Made by a program: the position numbers and the translations under genes
Notes under the pieces: model-generated
The model's database searches: none
Told to the model about the DNA's origin: nothing
Seen by the model: only the letters and a program-made list of their open reading frames with translations
DNA from: Ruminococcus flavefaciens
GTDB lineage: Bacteria; Bacillota; Clostridia; Oscillospirales; Ruminococcaceae
Direction: 5' to 3'
DNA: 64,000 nt
NCBI GenBank assembly: GCA_023662725.1
Contig: JAMPIL010000003.1
Coordinates: 1 to 64,000, forward strand
Part shown: positions 51,416 through 59,507 of the stretch, piece after piece
Position numbering within the stretch: position 1 is the first letter of the stretch
How the letters are laid out: the number at the start of each line of letters is the position of its first letter

Positions 51416-53234
51416 TCTCTTTACTTACTCCGCAGGCGGAACATTTCAGCCTGCAATTCGGCGTTGTTACAGCATTATGAGCCGTTTTGTTTTCCCTGAT
51501 AAAGAAATCCTTTGAAACATAGTAATCCAGATGATCCCACGGCAAAATTTCATCATATTCAAAGCGTCTGTTTGCATAAAATGACATATCAATTCCGCAT
51601 TCGCTGAAAGCCTCGGTCCATTTATCAAAGCGGTAATGTTCGTCCCAGCTATCGAACTTACATCCTTTCTTCCAAGCTTCGTAAACGACCTTACAGAGCC
51701 TTCTGTCTCCTTTGGCAAGAATAACTTCGAGCATACTCACATTCGGATCGTGATAGCTGACCTTGATTTTCTTTGATTTTACGGAATCCAGAAGAAGCTT
51801 CTGTTTATGCTCTATCATTTCACGGGTATCCTGGGGTTCAAACTGAAACGGCGTAAATGGTTTCGGGACGAAAGTCGCAACGCTTATCGAAATCTGAACG
51901 CCTTTTCCTTTCGGTCGATTTTCAATGCTGTAGAACAAATCGATTATCCTCTGCGCAAGGTCGGCTATTCCGACAATATCCTCGTCCGTTTCAGTCGGCA
52001 GTCCCATCATGAAGTAAAGCTTGACGCTGGAATATCCTCCCTCGAAAGCAATACGACAGGTGTTCATTATCTCCTCTTCGCTGACATTTTTATTTATAAC
52101 GTCACGAAGCCGCTGTGTTCCGCCCTCGGCAGCAAATGTAAGACCGCTTTTTCTGACTTTTTTGATTTTTTCAAGAAGCGATTCCGAGAAGTTATCTACT
52201 CGCAGGGACGGCAAAGAAAGATTTATCCTTTCCGCTGCTGTATAATCAATAAGATGAGAAAGCAGTTCATCAATTTCAGAGTGGTCGCTCGTACTCAGAG
52301 AAGCAAGAGATACCTCGTCATATCCGGTATTTTCACAAAGACATTTTGTTTCACGGCAGATCGTATCGCTGTGTTTTTCCCTGAAAGGACGGTAAATAAA
52401 GCCTGCCTGACAAAATCTGCATCCTCTTATGCATCCTCTCAGAACCTCAACGGAAGCCCTGTCGTGAACGATTTCAGTAAAAGGAACAACGAAATTTTCA
52501 GGATAGTAAACTTTATCAAAATCCTTGATGATACGTTTTTTCACAGTTTCAGGAGCATTTTCAAGAGCTTCAACGCTGTCTATCGTACCGTCCTCTTTAT
52601 AATTGAATCGATAAAACGACGGCACATAAATTCCCTCAATATGCGCAGCTTTTTTAAGAAATTCTTTTCTTGTTGCTCCCTGTTTTTTCATTTCATTATA
52701 AAGATCCATAAGTTCAAGGTTAACTTCTTCGCCCTCTCCAAGAATAAAGAGGTCGAAAAAATCTGCAAGCGGTTCAGGATTGCAGACACACGGACCTCCG
52801 GCAACCACGATCTGTGTAAGCTCCTCCCCTCTTTCATCCGCAAATATCGGTATTCCGGCAAGATCAAGCATATTAAGAACATTAGTGTATGAAAGCTCAT
52901 ACTGCATTGTAAATCCGATGAAATCAAAATCCTTTATGGGATCAAGACTTTCAAGGGCGTAAAGCGGAATATCGTTTTCACGCATTATAGCCTCAAAATC
53001 CTCTGCCGGAGCAAAGCAGCGTTCACACCAGTAATTACTGCGCTCGTTTATGAGCGAATAGAGAATTTTCATGCCAAGATGCGACATTCCTATATCATAT
53101 GTATCCGGAAAGCAGAAAGCGAAACGAACGTCGATTCCGGATTTATCTTTTATCACGCTTCCGACTTCTCCGCCAATATAACGTGAAGGTTTCTGAACTT
53201 CGAGAAGATGTTTTTCTATTTTATCTTTTAACAT
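51393..53234 (-). CDS. B12-binding-domain-like radical SAM protein (TIGR03960)
   Basis: The 613-residue protein starts with a B12-binding-like domain (RFAFCFPDTYDIGMSHLGMKIL in part). The radical SAM core has its iron-sulfur Cys motif in RGCIRGCRFCQAGF (CxxxCxxC, near residue 270), then the AEGGTQRLRDVINK and MMGLPTETDEDI segments. A C-terminal Cys cluster (CRLKCSACG..GGRC) may bind a second cluster or zinc. It probably modifies RNA or protein together with its DUF2344 partner, but the substrate is unknown. Confidence 0.9.
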   Translation of the reverse strand: MLKDKIEKHLLEVQKPSRYIGGEVGSVIKDKSGIDVRFAFCFPDTYDIGMSHLGMKILYSLINERSNYWCERCFAPAEDFEAIMRENDIPLYALESLDPIKDFDFIGFTMQYELSYTNVLNMLDLAGIPIFADERGEELTQIVVAGGPCVCNPEPLADFFDLFILGEGEEVNLELMDLYNEMKKQGATRKEFLKKAAHIEGIYVPSFYRFNYKEDGTIDSVEALENAPETVKKRIIKDFDKVYYPENFVVPFTEIVHDRASVEVLRGCIRGCRFCQAGFIYRPFREKHSDTICRETKCLCENTGYDEVSLASLSTSDHSEIDELLSHLIDYTAAERINLSLPSLRVDNFSESLLEKIKKVRKSGLTFAAEGGTQRLRDVINKNVSEEEIMNTCRIAFEGGYSSVKLYFMMGLPTETDEDIVGIADLAQRIIDLFYSIENRPKGKGVQISISVATFVPKPFTPFQFEPQDTREMIEHKQKLLLDSVKSKKIKVSYHDPNVSMLEVILAKGDRRLCKVVYEAWKKGCKFDSWDEHYRFDKWTEAFSECGIDMSFYANRRFEYDEILPWDHLDYYVSKDFFIRENKTAHNAVTTPNCRLKCSACGVSKEIGGRCFD

Positions 53235-53258
53235 ATTTCCTCCAAAAGAGATTTATTA

Positions 53259-53651
53259 TCATTCCATACTTTTTTCATCAAAGCGCATGGGAAGAAAATC
53301 AGACAGCCTGTATTCGCCGTCAGACAGAATAATTTTCAGATCGTTACCGCAAAATTCGCTCATTACCTGCAAACACGCTCCGCACGGAACGCACGTTTTT
53401 CTGAAATTCCCGTCTGAACTTCCTGCAACAGCGATCGCTCTGAACTGAGTATACCCTTCAGAAACAGCTTTGAATACAGCCGTTCTTTCTGCGCAAACAG
53501 TAAGCGAATACGAAGCGTTCTCAATATTGCATCCCGTGAAAACTTTTCCGTCCGCCGTCAGAAGAGCTGCTCCGACATGAAATCCGGAATATTTACTGTA
53601 AGATTTTTCCGCAGCTTTAACAGCAAGTGAAAAAAGATCGTCGCTATTCAT
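53259..53651 (-). CDS. cdd: Cytidine deaminase
   Basis: Cdd deaminates cytidine and deoxycytidine for pyrimidine salvage. The 130-residue homotetrameric type shows SKYSGFHVGAALLT, GCNIENASYSLTVCAERTA with the zinc Cys and catalytic Glu, and VPCGACLQV with the other two zinc Cys. The start MNSDDLF at 53651 is chosen because GGGTGA lies five bases upstream. It begins four bases after the DUF896 stop. Confidence 0.95.
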   Translation of the reverse strand: MNSDDLFSLAVKAAEKSYSKYSGFHVGAALLTADGKVFTGCNIENASYSLTVCAERTAVFKAVSEGYTQFRAIAVAGSSDGNFRKTCVPCGACLQVMSEFCGNDLKIILSDGEYRLSDFLPMRFDEKSME

Positions 53652-53655
53652 ATCG

Positions 53656-53859
53656 TCACCCATTTTTCCCGATTTTATGCTTTTTTCCGTCCGGAGTCAT
53701 AACATAAGTATTTTTAAGCTGTGCAGCAAGATTTCCTGTTACCGACTGCCTGTATTCGTTGCGGAGAGCAGTCTGTTCGTCTTTTTCCTCATCGGTAAGA
53801 CCTTCTGTCCTGGATTTTCTGGCAAGCTCGTTGATTCTATTTATTTTTTCCTGATTCAT
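53656..53859 (-). CDS. DUF896 (YnzC/UPF0291) small protein
   Basis: The 67-residue protein has the DUF896 signature: INRINELARKSRTEGLTDEE, a two-helix hairpin, then RNEYRQSVTGNLAAQLKNT and the basic end GKKHKIGK. The family occurs in Firmicutes, and in Bacillus the relative YnzC is SOS-linked, but a general role is not established. AAAGGTG precedes the ATG. It leads a four-gene leftward cluster. Confidence 0.9.
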   Translation of the reverse strand: MNQEKINRINELARKSRTEGLTDEEKDEQTALRNEYRQSVTGNLAAQLKNTYVMTPDGKKHKIGKNG

Positions 53860-53984
53860 TTCAATTCACCTTTCTGTTTTTTCTAATTGTACCATAAAAT
53901 TATATTTTTTTCAAGTATTACTATAGATTTTTATATTTCCTTGTGATATAATTAAGGAAGCACTATATGAAAGGAGAAATTATC

Positions 53985-54689
53985 TTGAAAACCGCACTTG
54001 TTACCGGAGGAAGCCGAGGTATCGGCGAAGCGGTCTGCCGCAGACTTGCTGATGAAGGTTACTCCGTTCTGATCAATTATCTTAATTCAAAAGAAAAAGC
54101 CGAGCAGCTGGCCAAAGAAATTCAAGGAACTGCTGTACAATTCGATGTTTCGAACGTAGATTCTATCTCAAAGGCTGTTTCAGAATTGGAAAAGATAGAC
54201 CTTCTTATTAATAATGCAGGAATTTCAGAAATAGATCTTTTTACACATATTCCACGGGAAAAAGCCAACCGTATCATGAATATAAATCTTATAGGAACTA
54301 TGAACTGCTCAAGAGCCGTTCTTCCGTCCATGATCAGCAGAAAATCAGGCTGTATCATCAATATATCGTCCATGTGGGGACAATGCGGAGCTTCATGCGA
54401 GGTTGATTATTCCGCTTCAAAAGCAGGAATAATCGGATTCACAAAAGCTCTTGCAAAGGAAGTTGCACCGTCTGGAATACGAGTCAACTGTGTTTCCCCC
54501 GGATTTATAATGACAGAAATGAACAGCCGCTTTTCTCAGGAAGATCTTGAAGAAATCCGCTCGGAAATTCCTCTCGGAATATTCGGAAAACCGGAACACG
54601 TTGCCGATGCCGTCGCTTTTCTCGCATCTGAACATTCCGAATATATCACCGGACAGGTTATTGCCGTAAATGGCGGAATGGTTATTTGA
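53985..54689 (+). CDS. Short-chain dehydrogenase/reductase, FabG/YmfI-like
   Basis: The 234-residue NAD(P)H-dependent oxidoreductase has TGGSRGIGEAV (cofactor loop), NNAGIS, the catalytic Ser in INISSMWG and the YSASK of the Tyr-Lys pair (YSASKAGIIGF), and VNCVSPGFI. It resembles 3-oxoacyl-ACP reductases. The start is a TTG at 53985, placed nine bases after AAAGGAG. The ATG at 53967 overlaps that ribosome site and is rejected. It is followed 15 bases later by the HD-domain gene. Confidence 0.88.
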   Translation: MKTALVTGGSRGIGEAVCRRLADEGYSVLINYLNSKEKAEQLAKEIQGTAVQFDVSNVDSISKAVSELEKIDLLINNAGISEIDLFTHIPREKANRIMNINLIGTMNCSRAVLPSMISRKSGCIINISSMWGQCGASCEVDYSASKAGIIGFTKALAKEVAPSGIRVNCVSPGFIMTEMNSRFSQEDLEEIRSEIPLGIFGKPEHVADAVAFLASEHSEYITGQVIAVNGGMVI

Positions 54690-54704
54690 AAGGATGATTT
54701 CACT

Positions 54705-55298
54705 ATGATAAACGAAAGATTAAAAAAACAAATCAATTTTATGCTCGAACTTGATAAAATGAAAAATATCTACCGTCAAACCTACGTTATTCATGAAAAC
54801 AGAAAGGAAAATGATGCCGAACATAGCTGGCATCTTGCAATTCTTGCATTTCTTCTTGCAGAATATGCCTCTGTACCGATAGACGTTACAAAAGTTATGA
54901 AAATGGTTCTTGTACATGATGTTGTAGAGATAGATGCCGGAGATACATACTGCTACGATGAGGCTGGAAATAAAACCAAGGCAGAACGTGAAGAAAAATC
55001 TGCTCAGAGGATTTTCGGACTGCTCCCTGATGACCAGAAAGAAGAATTCTATTCTCTATGGCGTGAGTTTGAAGATAATCAGACAAACGATTCAAAATTT
55101 GCTGCTGTTCTCGATAAAATGCAGCCTGTTATCCTTAATTATACCAAAAACGGTATTTCATGGAAAGAACATGGTGTTTATAAGGAACAGGTCGAGCAAC
55201 GCTGTCTCTCTTCATCAGAAGCGTCCGATAAACTTGCTGAATTAATACAAAGTATTATAGATGATGCAGCTTTAAAAGGATTTCTTAAAACAAAATAA
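54705..55298 (+). CDS. HD-domain phosphohydrolase (YfbR-like)
   Basis: The 197-residue protein has the HD_3 arrangement: RKENDAEHSWHLAILAFLL (His of the AEHSW motif), VHDVVEIDAGD (HD pair plus Glu) and a later metal Asp in AAVLDKMQP. Relatives are 5'-deoxynucleotidases or nucleotide phosphohydrolases. AAAGGATG precedes the ATG. It is co-transcribed with the SDR gene. Confidence 0.88.
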   Translation: MINERLKKQINFMLELDKMKNIYRQTYVIHENRKENDAEHSWHLAILAFLLAEYASVPIDVTKVMKMVLVHDVVEIDAGDTYCYDEAGNKTKAEREEKSAQRIFGLLPDDQKEEFYSLWREFEDNQTNDSKFAAVLDKMQPVILNYTKNGISWKEHGVYKEQVEQRCLSSSEASDKLAELIQSIIDDAALKGFLKTK

Positions 55299-55392
55299 TT
55301 GTCAAAATGCACAAATTAAACAGCGTTCCGACGTGCAACATTACCTAAACGCCGAAAAATAGTGACAAATTAATGATTTTTTTTTAGATAGC

Positions 55393-55421
55393 TTGAACTT
55401 TATTTCAAAATATGATATATT
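55393..55421 (+). promoter_or_regulatory. Promoter of the sulfatase-thioesterase operon
   Basis: TTGAAC (55393-55398) and TATATT (55416-55421) are 17 bases apart, leaving a leader of about 65 bases. The gap before it (55299-55392) holds no clear terminator or gene. Confidence 0.65.
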
Positions 55422-55491
55422 AGTCATTGTAAGAGAAAAGATATAAACGCTGTAATTTCAAAATAATATTTTAATAGAGGGATGATAATAA

Positions 55492-57435
55492 ATGGCTGAA
55501 AAGTCAATCAAAAAAAATAACGCTGTTTCTACAGCTGAAAAAATGGATGATGTTTCAAGCAACATCAAAAAGTCGGAAAATCCATCAGATACTCCGAAAA
55601 AAGTATGTTTTGAAAAATGGAAGAAATTCAATGAGAAACGCCGGGAAAATACTGAAAAATACGGTAAGTTCAACACTTTCCTTATGATAATTTTTCCTGT
55701 TTTTATCCTGGTGTTATCCGCAAGTATTGAGGGAAAAGGACTTTCAAAGTTCTTCAGTCTATGGGTTCACAGTCCTGGCGCTATGATATTTACCCTTATT
55801 ATAACTTATATTGTTTTCGCTCTTATGCTTGCTGTTTTCAAGCATGGCTGGCTGGCTATGCTGGTACACAGTATTCTTTATATTGCCCTGAGTACGACGG
55901 AGCTGTTCAAATTCAATACCAACGGAAATCACCTTATTCTTTCCGATATGAAAATTATCAGAAGCGCTAAAAGCCTTGCTTCATTTGCATACATAAAAAT
56001 CACTCCACTGCTTGTTGTTTCTTATATAATCGCTATTGCTTTTCTTGTTATGGCGTTTTATTTCAATCCTAAAAGCAAAATGAAAGCCGTTCCGAGAATC
56101 GTTACGACTGTTTTATGTCTTCTTCTTGTTCCCGGATTTGTAATGCTACCGGGATTTTACAATCCTGTATACTCTTTCTTCCACATAGATACAACAGCCG
56201 CTCACAACGATATGCTCCTTAAAGAGAAATTCAACAACAACGGCTTCTTCACTTTCCTTATTCAGACAGCCTCTGAAAGCTATGCGAATCGTATTATCGA
56301 GCCGGATGATTATGATGATAATCACGTTGACGATATCCTCGATGTAAATGTTGTCGGAGGCGGAAACTTCAATAATGGAAAAAAACCGAATGTTATTGTG
56401 ATTATGAGCGAATCGTATGCAGATTTCCGTGTATTCGACCAACTTGATATTGACGACGAGGTTTATAAATATTTTGATAAAGCCTGTGAAGAGGGCAAAA
56501 GCGGTACTATTATAACTCCAACATATGCAAGCTGGACTGTTCGTTCAGAATTTGAGCTTATGTTCGGACTTCCTGTAAAAGGAATCAACGATCCGAATAT
56601 GCCACAGAGAGAACTTGCAGAACGTGAGCTTCCCGCTATGGCTCAGTATTATGATACATGGGGATATGAAACAGCTTATGTTCACCCTTTCCAGTCAACA
56701 TTCTACGGAAGAAAAAATAAATATCCAAGATTAGGTTTCAATAAGCTTCTCTTCCACGAAAGCCTAAAACCCGAAACGGATGCTATCGAAAATACCGATT
56801 TCACAGTTCCGGTTGAACGATACGGTACTTACATTGATGACAAAACTATCTTTAATCAGATACTTCAGCTTATAAATGAAACCGACGATCCCATGTATAT
56901 CCACACAACAACAATGCAGAACCACCAACCCTATAATCTCGGCGAAGATCCTGATGATGAGTTCGGCAATTATCTCCAGTGGATTCAGCATTCAAACGAA
57001 GGTCTTAATGAATTTCTTGAGACGCTTAAAACCATCGACGAACCAACTTTAGTATTCTTCGTAGGAGATCATTTCCCATCGCTCAAGGGCGAAACAAGCG
57101 TTTATAATGAACTTGGACTTAACGGTGATAATTGCAGTATTCTTTATGAGCAGAAATATTTCCTCTGGAGCAATTATAATGCTGATTTCTCAAATGTTCC
57201 CGATGAAAAGATCTCGTTCTTCTATACGCCTTATGTCATTCTTGATATAATCGACGCTCCTCATGATTCATTCATTGAAAAAATGATGCAATTTATGAAA
57301 GAAATTCCTGTTTACTCTACAGCATATAACAGCGAAATCCCTAATAATGAAGAACTTGATGTACTCACATACGACAGAGTAATTGGCGATCTTTATTCCG
57401 AATCTCCGATCACGGATAAAGTTAAAGGAGAATAA
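55492..57435 (+). CDS. LTA synthase-family membrane sulfatase (phosphoglycerol transferase)
   Basis: The 647-residue protein has a basic cytoplasmic N-terminus (about 60 residues, Lys/Ser/Asn-rich), five membrane helices (about 62-205) and an extracellular sulfatase-fold domain from about 297. The domain carries VIVIMSESYAD with the metal-binding Glu, the Thr/Ser region WTVRSEFELMFGLP with the expected nucleophile, and FFVGDHFPSLKG with the metal Asp-His. The family transfers glycerol-phosphate from phosphatidylglycerol to lipoteichoic acid or related glycans. The long N-terminal extension is unusual. GAGGG precedes the ATG. Confidence 0.9.
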   Translation: MAEKSIKKNNAVSTAEKMDDVSSNIKKSENPSDTPKKVCFEKWKKFNEKRRENTEKYGKFNTFLMIIFPVFILVLSASIEGKGLSKFFSLWVHSPGAMIFTLIITYIVFALMLAVFKHGWLAMLVHSILYIALSTTELFKFNTNGNHLILSDMKIIRSAKSLASFAYIKITPLLVVSYIIAIAFLVMAFYFNPKSKMKAVPRIVTTVLCLLLVPGFVMLPGFYNPVYSFFHIDTTAAHNDMLLKEKFNNNGFFTFLIQTASESYANRIIEPDDYDDNHVDDILDVNVVGGGNFNNGKKPNVIVIMSESYADFRVFDQLDIDDEVYKYFDKACEEGKSGTIITPTYASWTVRSEFELMFGLPVKGINDPNMPQRELAERELPAMAQYYDTWGYETAYVHPFQSTFYGRKNKYPRLGFNKLLFHESLKPETDAIENTDFTVPVERYGTYIDDKTIFNQILQLINETDDPMYIHTTTMQNHQPYNLGEDPDDEFGNYLQWIQHSNEGLNEFLETLKTIDEPTLVFFVGDHFPSLKGETSVYNELGLNGDNCSILYEQKYFLWSNYNADFSNVPDEKISFFYTPYVILDIIDAPHDSFIEKMMQFMKEIPVYSTAYNSEIPNNEELDVLTYDRVIGDLYSESPITDKVKGE

Positions 57436-57437
57436 TT

Positions 57438-57839
57438 ATGAAAAATCCCGAAATCGGCATAAAAGGAATTGCTGAACTTACTGTTTCTTCTAATGAACTT
57501 GCCGTTAATATAGGAAGCGGAAGTCTGGAGGTATTTGCAACTCCGGTTATGGCTATGCTGATGGAAAAATCCGCCTGTAATTGTCTTGTCGACTATATGG
57601 ATAATGACGAAACGACAGTCGGAACAGAACTTAATATCCAGCACATTTCTGCTACTCCGGAAAGAATGAGGGTTTATGCCGAAGCAGTTCTCACTGCAAT
57701 AAACGGACGAGAATTCACCTTTGAAGTCATGGCTTATGATGAAACCGGACTTATCGGCAAAGGAACTCATAAACGTTTTCTCGTTTTCGGAGAAAAATTC
57801 ACAGCGAAAACTAAATCCAAACTAATCAAAACTAAATAA
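57438..57839 (+). CDS. FlK-like hot-dog thioesterase
   Basis: The 133-residue protein matches single-domain thioesterases of the fluoroacetyl-CoA thioesterase-like group: ELTVSSNELAVNIGSGSLEVFATPVMAMLMEKSA (in part), then VGTELNIQHISATPERMRV and GKGTHKRFLV. It hydrolyses small acyl-CoA esters, with the natural substrate unknown. It follows the sulfatase gene by two bases, with AAGGAG inside that gene's end. Confidence 0.85.
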   Translation: MKNPEIGIKGIAELTVSSNELAVNIGSGSLEVFATPVMAMLMEKSACNCLVDYMDNDETTVGTELNIQHISATPERMRVYAEAVLTAINGREFTFEVMAYDETGLIGKGTHKRFLVFGEKFTAKTKSKLIKTK

Positions 57840-57850
57840 TATCTTATAAA

Positions 57851-57877
57851 AAGCTCCCGAAAACCGGGGGCTTTTTT
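57851..57877 (+). terminator. Terminator of the sulfatase-thioesterase operon
   Basis: AAGCTCCCG pairs with CGGGGGCTT (one G-T) around five bases, followed by TTTT. Confidence 0.85.
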
Positions 57878-57978
57878 AGCTGAAAAAATTAATCAGTATT
57901 TTTTCTATATGTTATCATCATTTTATCACAAAAAAGCTTATAATAATAAGTATGAAATAAATTGAAAGGACGATTTCT

Positions 57979-59406
57979 ATGTCTGATAATCTTAATGATT
58001 TTAACTCTTCTGATTCTCAATATAATGCAAACCATTATACAGAACCCTCAGATCAGAATGAAAACAGAAATATTCCGCCTGTTTCCGATTCAACCTCATA
58101 TGCTTACACAGCAAATGATTCAATAAAAACAAAAAGAGCAAAAAAGCATCCTCTTCTCAAAGCAGTCGCTTTTGTGCTTTGTCTCGCTATAGTCGGCGTA
58201 GGCTCAGTTCAGGGATATAAAATTTATAAGGATAACAAGGATAAGTCAGAACTTGACGAATTTAATGCTGATAAAGACAGCGATTCCGACTATTCTGATA
58301 TTCCCATTTCCAACAATGGAACAAATGACGACGATGATTATCCAAGCATAATCCAGCTTGCTGCAAGAACAGACGCTAAAGCTCTTCCTGATATTGTCGA
58401 CGATATTATGCCGTCGGTCGTTGGAGTTTCTTCCAATTTTGAGTTTACTCAGTCTTACGGATTTTTCGGATGGGATTCCGGTCCTCAGGAAAGACAAATG
58501 CTTGGAACAGGAACCGGATTTATTATTTCTGACGACGGATATATTGTCACAAATGCTCATGTAATCTATGATGAGAGCGAATATAATGCCGGTGAAGCGG
58601 TAAGCGTTTCGATCATGTTCAGCGATGAAACTCAGCATGACGCAAAAATAATCGCTTATGATACTGAAACCGATATTGCTGTTCTGAAAGTTGATGAAAC
58701 AGGTCTTAAGCCTGCCGTTCTCGGAAACAGCGATGATCTAAGAGTCGGCGAACTTGTTATAGCAGTCGGCAATCCGCTTGGACTTGATCTTTTCGGTTCT
58801 GTAACACATGGTATTGTTTCCGCACTTAACAGAAAAATTGATATAAATGAAAAAAGCATGACTCTTATCCAGACCGACGCTCCTATAAATTCCGGTAATT
58901 CCGGCGGACCTCTTCTTAATAGCTGCGGTCAGGTAATAGGAATAAATTCCGCTAAAATTTCATCGAATTATTCAAGCGGAAGCGCAAGCGTTGAAGGACT
59001 TGGATTTGCTATCCCGATAACCGAAGCCAAAGCCATTATAGACGATCTCATCAACTATAATTACGTTAAGGGCAGACCGCAAATGGGAATTACTACCAGC
59101 GATATTACAGAAGCATATTCAAGATATCTGAATCTTCCTATGGGAGTTTATGTAGTCACTGTTGAACCCGGAAGCGCCGCTGAAGCGGCAGGACTTAGAA
59201 AGGGTGATGTTATTATCGATGTTGAGGGCGAACCGGTTACAACGGCTGATGAGCTTAATCAGATAAAAAGCCAGTATAAAGCCGGAGATACAATAACTTT
59301 GACGGTCAATCGAAATGATATGGACGTTGAGATCACTTTGACTCTGGAAGAGGCTAATGCTGAAAAAACAAATATATCCGATAAGGATAAAGACAAAGAT
59401 AATTAA
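57979..59406 (+). CDS. htrA: HtrA/DegP-like serine protease with PDZ domain
   Basis: The 475-residue membrane-anchored protease has an Asn/Ser-rich cytoplasmic N-terminus, one membrane helix (about 58-80), an acidic linker and a trypsin-like domain with His194 (TNAHVI), Asp232 (TDIAVL) and Ser308 (GNSGGP). A C-terminal PDZ domain follows (about 370-455: GVYVVTVEPGSAAEAAGLRKGD in part) and an Asp/Lys tail. It degrades misfolded exported proteins and is typically induced by envelope stress, though no CssR-type operator is evident here. GAAAGGACG precedes the ATG. Confidence 0.93.
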   Translation: MSDNLNDFNSSDSQYNANHYTEPSDQNENRNIPPVSDSTSYAYTANDSIKTKRAKKHPLLKAVAFVLCLAIVGVGSVQGYKIYKDNKDKSELDEFNADKDSDSDYSDIPISNNGTNDDDDYPSIIQLAARTDAKALPDIVDDIMPSVVGVSSNFEFTQSYGFFGWDSGPQERQMLGTGTGFIISDDGYIVTNAHVIYDESEYNAGEAVSVSIMFSDETQHDAKIIAYDTETDIAVLKVDETGLKPAVLGNSDDLRVGELVIAVGNPLGLDLFGSVTHGIVSALNRKIDINEKSMTLIQTDAPINSGNSGGPLLNSCGQVIGINSAKISSNYSSGSASVEGLGFAIPITEAKAIIDDLINYNYVKGRPQMGITTSDITEAYSRYLNLPMGVYVVTVEPGSAAEAAGLRKGDVIIDVEGEPVTTADELNQIKSQYKAGDTITLTVNRNDMDVEITLTLEEANAEKTNISDKDKDKDN

Positions 59407-59462
59407 AAAAATCTTCTATTCTCCTTTTAACATATCTGTTTTCTAAACTATAAACAGATATG

Positions 59463-59501
59463 AAAAGGTCTGCTGTATTTTCCGTACAGCAGACCTTTTT
59501 T
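59463..59501. terminator. Bidirectional terminator between htrA and addA
   Basis: A 13-bp stem (AGGTCTGCTGTA/TACAGCAGACCT core) with A- and T-tracts on both sides. A second perfect hairpin (CATATCTGTTT/AAACAGATATG) lies just upstream at 59431-59462. Confidence 0.9.
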
Positions 59502-59507
59502 GCATTA

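Noticed and set aside
53967..53984. ATG start for the SDR gene
   Set aside because: It overlaps the AAAGGAG site that serves the TTG at 53985, which gives the normal family N-terminus.
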